Shown: piece after piece, positions 11,742 through 22,137 of the stretch
Position numbering within the stretch: the stretch's first letter is position 1
Layout of the letters: each line of letters starts with the position of its first letter
NCBI RefSeq assembly: GCF_000149955.1
Contig: NC_030989.1
Coordinates: 1,993,839 to 2,057,838 of the forward strand
Direction: 5' to 3'
Length of the DNA: 64,000 bases
Source of the DNA: Fusarium oxysporum f. sp. lycopersici 4287
Lineage: Eukaryota > Ascomycota > Sordariomycetes > Hypocreales > Nectriaceae
The notes under the pieces: model-generated
Told to the model about the DNA's origin: nothing
The model's input: the letters and a program-made list of their open reading frames with translations, nothing else
Databases searched by the model: none
Program-made: the position numbers and the translations under genes

Positions 11742-12689
11742 CTAAGGTAAAGTCCACAAGAAAGGATACTCCCCCATCAAATTTCCGTCCATAATGCGAT
11801 AGAGCTCTGCGAGAGCAGTAACAGGGCAGTCATCTCCGCCTCTATATGGCATACCGTCATCATCAACTGCCTCTGGGTACGGCTCCGCAGGATAGTCCCA
11901 TTTTGGATCGATCATCCTCACAAAGACTCTGGCAAGACGAGGCTCATCCCTTTCAATGTCGAGGCAGAAGGAAAAAGTGGCCAATCTGCTGATTGTTTGT
12001 TCATCAAGAAGGATGCATGCTGAGAACCTGCTTGTACCAATTCCTCTGAACATGAGGTCGTCTTCAAGTACCCCGAGACTTCTGAGATGAGCACGGAATT
12101 CCTCTCTTACTCGATCTTCTGACGCATTCTCTAGAGCCTCTTTGTCTTCAATGACTTCAAGCTTGAATCTTTTAGTTGCTTCCTCACTATAAAGAGATGG
12201 TGACATTAGCCTTAAGCTTCTGAGTGTGGCCTGAACCAGGTTCTCCAGGGCTTGGTTGAGTTTTTGGCACGCCAGATTGGAATAAGATGTGACAAAGACG
12301 AAATAACCCCATGTTGGATCCGTGGCTGCCTGTCCGAGTGGTCCTCGTGTCTTATTTTGATGTGCCTCTACGGCGGAGAGAAGCTTGCGCACATCGTCAG
12401 ACCTCTTTTTGTAGCCTAACCAGTCTTCATTGTCACGGATCCACCGATTGAAGGGCCTCTCTCTTTCAAACACTTGACTATCAAATTCAGGCTCATCACT
12501 GTAATCTGAGGGCCGGATATCCAGGTCTACATCGCTGAGATATCGGGATGTTTTCTGAATGGCTGGATCAGCACCAGGACCGAATGAGCGGATGTTAAAA
12601 GAGCGCTTGTCAGGGACAGGGCGAGTTTCGAGAGAAGGATCTCGTGGTGGAAAATCTGGTATAGAAAACGATTCTTCTTGAGAGTCCAT
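11742..12689 (-). CDS. Uncharacterised fungal protein
   Basis: Single-exon gene for 315 residues, not recognised. The N-terminal 75 residues are Pro/Asp/Ser-rich and probably disordered. From about residue 80 it looks folded: FNRWIRDNEDWLGYKKRSDDV, then WGYFVFVTSYSNLACQKLNQAL, a helical section, and a C-terminal DDCPVTALAELYRIMDGNLM. There is no signal peptide, membrane segment or familiar catalytic motif. The mix of a charged N-terminus and one globular domain suggests an intracellular protein of a lineage-specific family. ATG context and intact frame support a real gene. Confidence 0.7.
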   Translation of the reverse strand: MDSQEESFSIPDFPPRDPSLETRPVPDKRSFNIRSFGPGADPAIQKTSRYLSDVDLDIRPSDYSDEPEFDSQVFERERPFNRWIRDNEDWLGYKKRSDDVRKLLSAVEAHQNKTRGPLGQAATDPTWGYFVFVTSYSNLACQKLNQALENLVQATLRSLRLMSPSLYSEEATKRFKLEVIEDKEALENASEDRVREEFRAHLRSLGVLEDDLMFRGIGTSRFSACILLDEQTISRLATFSFCLDIERDEPRLARVFVRMIDPKWDYPAEPYPEAVDDDGMPYRGGDDCPVTALAELYRIMDGNLMGEYPFLWTLP

Positions 12690-13569
12690 ATTGTGCGGGA
12701 AATAGAGGTTGTGAGATATGGGTGTGAGGGTAGTGGGAGGAAAGGCGATAATTATTGTGGATAAACAAAGAGTGTCATGTCAACTGGGTATAAATACTGA
12801 TCTCAACAGTGCCATCCACAATGCTTATTTCATTACTGAAACACGGCCTTGTGAATCTGCCAAATCAAATCGTATATGACACGGCGCTTGGGTAATCATT
12901 AATGTATAGCAACATGGCTCGTTAGGCAGAAGCCCAGGCAGTCAGTGCTTTATGGCAAACCAATGAGAAGCCAGCGTAATTCATATACAACCAGCAACTT
13001 ACACAGATCCTTGGACAAAAAACCAGGTGCATAAATATAAACTTCGCTTACAGATCTTAGGCCGTTATTTTAAGGTACTCACTATTGATTCGACAGGCAT
13101 GTAATGTTGAGCCACTGTAGTGTGGGTGACACAAAAGAGGGAGTATATCAGTTCGCGACATCTTCATGCTAGACTCTATGATACAGCGGCAACTGTAATT
13201 TGATACTGAGTTGCGCTGTCACAGAGCGTCAAATTTTATAGTCATTAGACATTATTTTGCGATTTACTTGTCACCCTCTTCATGCCGTTCATTGGGTACA
13301 AAAGTAAATCTAGGTGTTGCATCGAAATTTTGTGATACAGTCGGATTACTCAAGTTGAGCTTTCAGTGAACAATCCAAAAGTCAGTTGCTAGATATAGAA
13401 GTCTGACGTTTAGTGAGTGTTGGACCAAAGTAAGGTTTGTTAAGCTTTCATCTGAATCACGAGCTGCCCTACACGTGCACACATAACCTTCTTTCGACGT
13501 CGCTTCGAACAGGTATTTCTGTAACATGGCTGTACACTCTCTCTACCACAGCCTAGCCGATCCACCGAC
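12690..13569. other. Divergent intergenic region between two orphan genes
   Basis: Separates two outward-facing uncharacterised genes. Moderately AT-rich, with no gene or repeat that stands out. Confidence 0.5.
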
Positions 13570-14711
13570 ATGGACTCATTGTACGAGGATGTCTTCGAGT
13601 CTTATGGCTGTGAATCCGAATCCGAAACCGAGCGTTTCAAAGAAACCCTTGATTCTTCCTGCACTCCAGTAAAAAGACAATGTGCGAAATGCCGGAAACT
13701 CGGCAGGCGCTGTTTTCGGTGCCGTTTGAAGCTTGCATTAGGGGAAGAGTCTGAGGAACCTACCAAGTCAGCACTTGAACTTGCTGTTGCTTCTCAAGCT
13801 TCTCCAAGAAACGACGAATCTGAAGATACTATCCTGGAGCCTATCCCCAAGCCTTCGAAACAATAAGATCACAAAAGAATGCACAGAATGGAGAAACTCC
13901 GAGCGCAATCCCATGGTGGTCTAATTCAAAATCTCAACTACATGATTACCCACATACTCCCCCCAAATATAGAACCGCGAGTTTTCATACATCTTCCCAT
14001 GAGACACACTTTTACGATGGTGCAACAACGAGAAACACCCGTCACTACGAAAGCAATATTTCATCCAGCGGTATCAGCACCCAGTCTAGGGTGAATGATG
14101 TCAACCCCAAACCAACTTGCTACTTACATAATCATCCTTGTTCTCAGTGGAAGGCTCTAGCTCCTGAACCTGCATCCTATCATCGATCGGACGCCGAGAT
14201 TGAGGTAGTCAAGATAAACAGAAGCTGGCACCTCTTTTCGACAAAGTGCCACGTTAAGAGAAACGAGAACGGCGGTGTTACGCACAGTCATGAACACCGA
14301 CATGGGGCAGAGCCTTTCAAGGAACTCCCTCATTGCAAAGGTTGCAGGTCGCTAGAGGAGAAAACATCCAACATTCCTGAGCATGTCAAGTTTTACAATG
14401 CCACGATAACCGTTATAGAAAGGTTCCCTTGGCGAGGGTATACTCATGCGGTCTGGGTTGCGCTGGCGGAAACACCACCCTCCATGCCGGGTTCAGTGAT
14501 TCGCAGCACCATTCAATATAAGGTATCATGCACGGTGTATCGCGATCAGCTATATGGACCGGGAAGGCTTGTTAATTCGGTCTGGAAGCCTGATGAGCCC
14601 GTGATACCACTGGAGTCATTTTGCTCTAGCATATATGATTTTGGCAGATCAGCCGTACACTGGGTGCAAGAAAGGATCACTGGTGTGAAGCATTCGGATG
14701 AGATCGACTAG
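13570..14711 (+). CDS. Uncharacterised Cys/His-rich protein, probable two-exon gene
   Basis: Not recognised. The first open frame gives MDSLYEDVFESYGCESESE and a compact Cys/Arg motif, QCAKCRKLGRRCFRCRL, with spacing CxxC-x6-CxxC that could bind one metal. A second open frame, shifted, continues from about 13,830 to the stop. The best join is a 59-nt intron at 13767-13825 (GTCAGC to CTGAAG), giving 360 residues; this donor is weak, so a frameshift is the alternative. The second part reads like protein throughout, with HSHEHRHG, HCKGC and a C-terminal block WVALAETPPSMPGSVIRSTI. The histidine and cysteine clusters again hint at metal binding. No signal peptide. Confidence 0.5.
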
Positions 14712-15328
14712 CGGAGATCTCTATAGTATCACATAGAACTTCTTGTTGTGCCATTGAAGAGGTGGACTGAGACACTGGCAAACCCATAAGGAGAATAGCT
14801 TGCATGTGAATACCACCATGCAACCACCAAGACCGACAACCGAGTCGCCACAGGGCCCGCACACACCTTATCTTGTATACGAAAATGGAAGTGGAACTTC
14901 CATGGGGTTTTCGCATTCGAAGCTGGTTTTCGGAAAGGAAGTCATATCGTTGGTTGGGGGCGGATATTTCGGAAAGGAGGCACTTAGCATAAATGGCTCG
15001 TAGGTCATGGCGGACATAACCGATTTGGAGTAAATTGGGGGCCGGCCGTGTGATCGAATGTGTATATATACCCAAAAATTTCTCTGATTAGGGTGGTTTG
15101 TCTCTTCAACATTCTAATATCACGGGAAAGCAGAGCCAATATTCTTTGATCCATAGTTAACATATTTTGACTGACACTTTCACGACAAGCCTCAATATCT
15201 ATTCGAAAATAACATCACGACAGGGATTTCTGAAACAGCATTATTAGGCCAATTCACGAAATCATCCGGTGCGACAACAGAGCGGTCAAGATCCAGTTTG
15301 TTCATCATCTTCCATTCTATCTTTGTTA
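14712..15328. other. Convergent intergenic region
   Basis: Lies between the stop codons of the orphan gene and the Zn2Cys6 factor. No supported gene; presumably 3' UTRs. Confidence 0.5.
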
Positions 15329-16789
15329 TCACTCAGGCTGCCGACTTATTTCTACCGGCCAATCCAACCAACCTATCAAGTCCGTACTTAACAAACCTCT
15401 TATCGTTTCGAGCAGATGTGTTGCCCATCCTTCCATAAACCATGACCTTTTCATTGTCCTGAACAAAGGGACATAATACGCCATCAAAAGCAGAGCCTGA
15501 GGTGCCTTTCGCTGAAGACACCCGACAAACAGATCTTGCATGCGGTACAGCCAGCCAAACACAAACTTGTTCATCATTGGGACTTGGACAAGTCCCTCGG
15601 TGTTGCCAAAGTTGGCCTCGTACACATCGCACAAGCTTTTGTGAACCCTCAGGTACAGAGCAGTATCTGGGTTCTCATGAGATGCTATCCATAGTCGAAG
15701 CTTCTCAAGTGGCCCAACCCAATCAATGTACGAGAACCCCATAACCAGAAAATCGGGTCTTGTATCTTCCATCTCTGAATTTGTGCCACCGCCGCCGAGA
15801 GGAGCCATGAGGCCCGTAAAGAGCGTTGCTGGTTCGATGCTCTGTCGGATCAACCGGACTCCATGAATCACGGGAAGCCATCTTTGCGAGATTCCCTCGC
15901 CAATAACACACACAAGAAGGTCGTCGGGACCTGTCGGGCCAGCTGCAAAGGTGCAATAGCAGACGAGCACCGCTGCGACATAGAGAGCGCCACAATTTGC
16001 TTCGTTGAGGTTCGTTAATGTCCTGTTCATTTCATAAATACCGAGCTCCGCATGATGCGCCGCAAGAGCGAGGCTTTGAGAATGCCGTTCAGTCCCTTTT
16101 GGTTCTTGGTATACCAGATGATACCCTGCCAGAGCATACATCATATGAAGGACGAAATGGTAGGAAAGGCCGATCTGGGGGACATTTCGCGCCCAGAACG
16201 ATGCGATATCATCGACAGGGTCATCAGCATCGTGTAAGGTCCTTGACGTATTGGCCATGAAGTGGAAGAGTAACTCGGCGTCAGCGATATTCAAGGAACA
16301 TATCTGCGAGTTTGATATGGTTGAAGAGGAAACTGGCGTAGCTGACGTCGAAGACGGTGATGTTGTCGTCCTGTCTGATGCTGGCGGGGGAGGAGGTGGG
16401 GGTCGCGTGAGTGCAGCCCAGTCCTTGCGTGGCCTTCCAGGACCACGTCGCGGTGTCGTGGCAGGTTCTGCTAAAACTGAGAGTATCTCCGGGGGAGAAG
16501 TGTGCGGCGCTGAGTCGTCACTGGAAGGTGGTTGTGGTGCGAAATCGCAGGGTATGCCAAAGCGCACGCAGTTGGCACAAGCTGGCTTCACCTCGTCACA
16601 CTGGGGTCTTGTCAGCTCTGATCTGGGACATTCGGAGACTATTTTCTGAGGACTCACCTTTACTTTTCTCCTTTTGCAGTTGAAGCATCCGTTTCTCGAT
16701 TTACGGTGCGGTCTTCTGGCAAGCTTGGAGACCCGCGCAGAGGAGATGCTCTCTGGACCATTTGGCTGAGGCGTCGTTGACTTGCGCAT
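15329..16789 (-). CDS. Zn(II)2Cys6 transcription factor with AT-hook (UPC2-like)
   Basis: Fungal transcription factor of 467 residues. A 57-nt intron (16601-16657) with no stop interrupts the zinc cluster; removing it joins RKVK to CDEVKPACANC and gives the complete six-cysteine motif GCFNCKRRKVKCDE..ACANCVRFGIPCDF, at about residues 34-61. Upstream HRKSRNG is typical of UPC2/sterol-control-type regulators. At about residue 95, RRGPGRPRKDW is a good AT-hook, giving a second DNA contact. A Pro/Ser/Thr linker follows, and the C-terminal half (LLFHFMANTSRTL to WLDWPVEI) is the helical fungal-specific regulatory domain. Targets cannot be told from sequence. It is divergent from the GH5 gene, 1.7 kb away. 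Confidence 0.9.
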   Translation of the reverse strand: MRKSTTPQPNGPESISSARVSKLARRPHRKSRNGCFNCKRRKVKVSPQKIVSECPRSELTRPQCDEVKPACANCVRFGIPCDFAPQPPSSDDSAPHTSPPEILSVLAEPATTPRRGPGRPRKDWAALTRPPPPPPPASDRTTTSPSSTSATPVSSSTISNSQICSLNIADAELLFHFMANTSRTLHDADDPVDDIASFWARNVPQIGLSYHFVLHMMYALAGYHLVYQEPKGTERHSQSLALAAHHAELGIYEMNRTLTNLNEANCGALYVAAVLVCYCTFAAGPTGPDDLLVCVIGEGISQRWLPVIHGVRLIRQSIEPATLFTGLMAPLGGGGTNSEMEDTRPDFLVMGFSYIDWVGPLEKLRLWIASHENPDTALYLRVHKSLCDVYEANFGNTEGLVQVPMMNKFVFGWLYRMQDLFVGCLQRKAPQALLLMAYYVPLFRTMKRSWFMEGWATHLLETIRGLLSTDLIGWLDWPVEISRQPE

Positions 16790-18502
16790 GCTATCTATGT
16801 GACGATGCAGTGTCTGTGAATATTATATAGAGAATGGCCAGATCATCCAGAAAGCCTCAGCGGCTATAGAAGTACGCAACGAACCACGAGCAGGAAACAC
16901 CAACTCTAAGTGCTTTTGCTTTCAGGCGTCGTCATGGGCTTCAAGGCCCTTCCCGAGGTCACCGGGCGATGTCTCCGTATCTGCAGACGGAAGCGCCGGA
17001 CGGCTTCAGCTCTTGGACCGGGAGAGTCCAAAACACAAAAACGATGAAATTCGAGTCCGGTATTCAGAATCCGACAAGTCCCAACTCTTACCGGATCGCC
17101 GAATGTGATGTTCGTAGGGGTATTTGGAGTTGATGATATATTAGTCCAGCCACAACCGGAATAGCAGCAGTGCCGGCAAATGTGTGTGGGTCGGTGACAG
17201 ATGATTTTAGAGTTGATATTCTCAACCCGAGAATAAAATCCGATGTGAAGCAAGGGTTCTCAGCTGTATGAGAGAGATTCTAGAACAAGGCAGGCTGTTG
17301 ATTCACGTAAAATAACAAGAAAATGGGGGATTGGTTGGGCGAGGGGAGCAAAGTAAAGTAGGCAGCTCCAGCGGAGTTAACTAACGGCGACGGGTTTTCG
17401 CATTTGTAATTGCGTAAAATGTCCGATTTGCGAGGTCGTAAAGCTATGCCTGATTCGGTCAAAGGAATCGGGTTGTCGTTAGTATCTGACCAAGTTCTCA
17501 CTCTTGAGTGCAAAACGTAAGAGGAGAGGATGAAGCTGACGAGATCATTTGGGGCAGTATAGGGAGTCTCACACACTCGCACACGCGGTTCGAACTATTT
17601 ACGAGGTTCTGAGCTTCTATTCTTGTTGCACAACTATATTACCTAGGTAGAATTCGTGTTAGAACTTCCGAGGGGGGGCTTCGACGGACTCTCGGACAAG
17701 TTGCTTCGCTTACACGAGCAACAAGAGATCTAGCTGACTAAATTTGCCTGGGTGCGGCATTCGTTTTAGCGCCTAAATAAAGCCACCATCGGACCCATGG
17801 ATGACGAATACGATTGATTGATTGATCTGCTCGGAACTTTTGGTCATTATTCACGTTTTATATCCGCATTTTCTTAAACTGACAGGGCATTCTCGGTTTC
17901 TTTTCTTCTCCCCAAGGTTTCGAGGGTGCTGCTTTTAAGTTTAATTGCAGTGGTCATGCATTTTTACTCACCTGTCCGCCACTATGCTCATGTTTCAGTA
18001 TACGATCAATATACATTCCCATGACGCCTACAGAGACTTATCTTAACACGATCACTAATTCTTATCTAAAGTGGCTGGCTGATATTAGAGCGAATACGGA
18101 TTCAAATCGGCTGATGTTCGGGTTGTTCATAAACTCCGGGTAGTGGGGGACATGGAGGTGATGGTCTATGAGACTATGACCCTCATGACCTCGGAATCAA
18201 GAAGGATGAGACACCGAAAAATTGAAAGCCCTTGGATGCCATTCTAGCTTCTCTATACTCCTAGATATCGAAGAAATTGTCATTTATTCCAGCTTCTCCA
18301 TGAAACACATTCCCCTCCGACCTATATCCCGCTGACTAACAAGGGCCCTCTTATCCCTGTTTGTCCCCAGGCGCATAGCCTTGAACGTCATCGTCAAGTG
18401 GTTGCCCCAGCTAACCAGACTTGGCCTATTTCCCAGTTTCCCCTTCAGCTCCGCATTCTTGCTCTCTCAACACCAGTATAGCGGTCTAGAGAAGGGCAAA
18501 TC
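16790..18502. other. Long divergent intergenic region
   Basis: 1.7 kb between the Zn2Cys6 factor and the GH5 gene. Several open frames on the minus strand near 16.9-17.6 kb have no protein-like composition and were not called. A short GATT repeat lies near 17,813. Confidence 0.5.
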
Positions 18503-20797
18503 ATGTCGTCTTTTCGCCTGTTGATTGAAGATGGCCAGTTCCGTGATGGATACGGTCGACAAGTAGTCCTCCGTGGTATCAATCTCGCAGCCGATGCCAA
18601 ACTCCCGAGCGAACCCGATCAACCATCTCACATTCCCACTGACTTCTTCGATGGCGATAATGTAACATTCCACCAGCGTCCTTTCCCCAAAGAAGATGCA
18701 CGATCTCATTTTGCGCGCCTCAGACGATACGGCTTCAACACTATCCGCTACATCTTTACCTGGGAGGCACTCGAGGCCGCAGGACCTGGGAAATACGACG
18801 AAGACTTCATCCAACATACGATTGATATTCTGAGAATAGCAAAGGAGTATGGATTCTATATATTCATGGACCCTCACCAGGACGTTTGGTCTCGTTTCAC
18901 TGGTGGTTCGGGAGCCCCGTTATGGACTATATATGCATGCGGCCTCAACCCTCAGAGCTTCGCCGCGACTGAAGCAGCAATTGTTCAGAATACATATCCC
19001 AACCCTGATGAGTTTCCAAAAATGATCTGGTCAACGAACTACTATCGACTTGCAGCTGGTACCATATTCACCATGTTTTTTGCTGGCAAAGACTTTGCTC
19101 CAAAGTGTATAATTGACGGTGTGAACATCCAGGATTATCTGCAGGACCATTTTATGAGAGCATGCGGTCAACTTGCCCAGCGAATTCACGAGGCAGGCGA
19201 TCTGGAAGATGCCGTTGTCATTGGCTGGGAGAGCATGAACGAACCAAACAAGGGCATGACGGGCTTAATAGACTTGTATTGTATTGTATTAAAACATTCA
19301 TTTAATAACTCATTTATATTTTCCTCGACTTATAGTTGGTTATTTTCAAATAAAAGTTGTGAAAATTAATACGTAACAGTATTTTCGTTCTAGCCTAGGT
19401 AAAAATAAACAACTGCCAACCAACATTTAGCAATATAGCTATAGGTAGTAGAGTAAATTGTCGTACTACTGCCAGTGCTTCCTGGCTGGAAGCTTGGCGA
19501 GTGTGTCTGGGCACAGCATGGAGTTTGGGACATGGAAACCGATACCCTCCTTCGCAAGGACTATTTTGCCAAAAACCCGAATACCGGTAAGGTCATCGAT
19601 TATCCGCAATTCACCAATACCTATTTCATGGACTTCTGGCGGAAATATGTCAAAATTTGCCGTGCCGTCCATAAGGATTGCATTATGCTTATGCAGTTTC
19701 CTACACTCGAATTACCGCCCGAGATCAAAGGGACGGAAGACGAGGATCCTCGAATGGCGTTCACACCGCATTACTACGACGGTATCACACTCATGACAAA
19801 ACACTGGAATAGCACGTGGAATGTTGATGTGGTCGGAGTCTTGAGAGGCAAGTACTGGCATCCAGCGCTGGCGATCAGGATCGGAGAGACGGCTATTCGA
19901 AACTGTCTCCGTGACCAGCTCGCAACACTGAGACAAGAGGGCCTTGACCGTATAGGAAAGCACCCCTGTGTGTTGTCAGAATTTGGTATTCCCTATGATA
20001 TGGATGACAAGAAAGCCTACAAGACAGGCGACTATTCGAGCCAGTCGGCGGCAATGGACGCCAACTACTTTGCAGTTGAAGGATCTCAGATCGAAGGGCA
20101 TTGCTTATGGACATACTGTGCGAGAAACGATCATCTAAGGGGAGACTTTTGGAATGGAGAGGATCTGTCCATCCTTTCGCTGGATGACAAACCACTTCCA
20201 GAATCCCCCGTTCCCGAATATTCGCAGTCGTCGCTGGATCTGGCGAGGACTGCGACCGCGGCAAACACGAAGAAGGATGTGGCTGATGATCGAAATGTTA
20301 CACCCGACAACCTCAAACGGACACTCACCAATCCGTCGATCAGCTCCGCGCCCTCAGCCAAGGATCCTCAGCTAACCAACGCCCCTGGCTTCCGCGCAGC
20401 TGAGGCTTTCGTGCGCCCTACGCCGACGGTGGTATATGGTGACATTGTGTCCACCGGATTTGATTTGCGACAGTGCACATATCTTCTCAAGGTCAAGGCA
20501 CCAAAAGCAGCACCAGATGAGTCGCCTACGATTGTGTATTTGCCTGAGTACCATTTCCCCAAAGAACAGTGCGAGGTGGCTGTGTCCTCAGGCAAGTGGG
20601 AGCTTAGCACAGATGACGAAGAGGGCACAACACTGCAGAAACTCAAGTGGTGGCACGCAGAGGGAGAGCAGAGCCTCAAGATCTCGGGTCTCGTGCGGAA
20701 GCACAACGTTCCTGTAGGATCCGAGGAGGATGCTGGCTATCTTGAGCAATGCCAGCAAGGCTACGGATTCAATTTTGGAAGCTGCAGTGTTATGTGA
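18503..20797 (+). pseudogene. GH5 sterylglucosidase / glucosylceramidase-like gene, interrupted
   Basis: Glycoside hydrolase family 5, subgroup of fungal steryl-beta-glucosidase/EGCrP2-type enzymes that cleave ergosteryl glucoside or glucosylceramide inside the cell. Part 1 (to about 19,266) has GRQVVLRGINLAADAKLP, the FTWEALEAAGPG and MDPHQDVWSRFTGG blocks, and the acid/base site ESMNEPNKGM. Part 2 (from about 19,480) resumes with PGWKLGECVWAQHGVWD, has the nucleophile site LSEFGIPYD, then WTYCARNDH and a C-terminal beta-sandwich. Between them are about 210 bp of AT-rich DNA with stops, while family members as I know them have several dozen conserved residues there. The two parts are in the same frame. 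A spliced product lacking this loop is possible, so pseudogene is a working call. The protein ends in CSVM, a CaaX-like box. No signal peptide. Confidence 0.75.
19267..19480. other. AT-rich segment inside the GH5 gene
   Basis: It starts with TATTGTATTGTATT and contains stops in every useful frame. Composition differs sharply from the GC-balanced coding DNA on both sides. A GT..AG pair (about 19,282 to a TGCCAG near 19,469) would allow splicing in frame. No terminal repeats or target-site duplication were recognised. Confidence 0.65.
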
Positions 20798-22137
20798 GCT
20801 GAGCCTTGTTTGAGACAAGGCGCGTATAAGTCGCATCAAATTCAGTGTATGGTAGATTGAGTTACGTCTGGCGAGCATGTTCTGGGACACGGCGTTTAAG
20901 GTTTAATATTGAAAGATACATCTGATTAGATACCTTGAAATGCGACTTGAAACCGTTTCTACCGGTGAATCGTGAACTTTGTCAATCGGGTAGGTAATTT
21001 CTATACGAAGAGTACATGAAGTTAGGTTTTGGCCACGGAGGTTTTCCCAGTCAAGCCAATCTCCCCGGCCCGCTAATTGGATCGCGATATAAAAAGCTCT
21101 CCGGCTTACCGTTCTCAGTAGAGTACAATTCATGATACAGAATCTCGTGTTCAGTGTGACGCCACAGGAAAGGACCTTCAATTCGTAATTTTTCCATAGC
21201 CGAGGGGATGTCCGCTTGCGGGGAGTCCCAATGCTCTGGTAAGGGGGAATTGACTTCAAGGTGTCCCTAGTCAGGAACATTCTCGTATTCATGATACCAG
21301 GTTATCTGAGTTGCCATGGGTTATGATCCAGGGGTTCTGTGGACCTAGACAATGGAAAGAGGAAGATAATACATAAATAAACGGAGGGTTTAGAAAAGTC
21401 TGGCAGATGATGTTGAGTGTAGAGGTGAAAGTGAACAAAACATAACGGTCCCATGACAACCATTCCGAAAATGACAATTCCAATGGAAGAAGTTGAAAAT
21501 AGCACAGGCAGGAATTGTCAATTGGTGGCCCCCATTACCCGAGACTCGCGACATTTGAATGATGCCGATTTGCTGGAGATCCCCCTCCATTAGTGAAGCT
21601 AGCGCATGTCTTTTCACACTCTGCACACCACCTCAGCTGTCGCTAAGCGCCAGACGCCCTCGAGCTGAAAGCCTAACGTGAGAACATGGCGCAGTCAGGT
21701 TCGAAAGGTCTGCTTCCCTTCTACTGAGGGGAACGTGAGGAGAAAACAGAGTTTCCCTTTTAACGGCTCGGAATAAAGCTGATAGTCAAGCCGTAACTAG
21801 CTAAATCGAGCTATTCGAATACAGTACTGCATTAGTTTAGTGGTTTTACTATTCTTTGTTCGATCAATCAATATTGCACGTGTTGGTCTAACTTAGTCGT
21901 CAACTCCAGAACTTACTGCTCCTCACTCACTATCTCAACCGTCAGCTTCTCCCGTCTGCCAGCAATCAATCAATCAATCGTCTCCTCCTCACTCCCATCC
22001 CAGTCCTCCACTCCACAATCCCTGACATCTCAGCATCCGTCTCTATCCCATCCTAGCTTGGTCTGGCCTAGGCTAGCCCCCAGGATCCTTGTCGAGACGA
22101 CCCACCTCGACATGTTACTCCACCGCAGATACAAACC
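20798..22137. other. Intergenic region, BCK1 promoter and leader
   Basis: No supported gene. The last 300 bp are pyrimidine-rich, with a CAATCAATCAATCAAT run near 21,963, and fit the promoter and 5' leader of the BCK1 gene. Confidence 0.5.

Noticed and set aside
16906..17582. Two minus-strand open frames upstream of the Zn2Cys6 gene
   Set aside because: No recognisable domain, no splice signals joining them.
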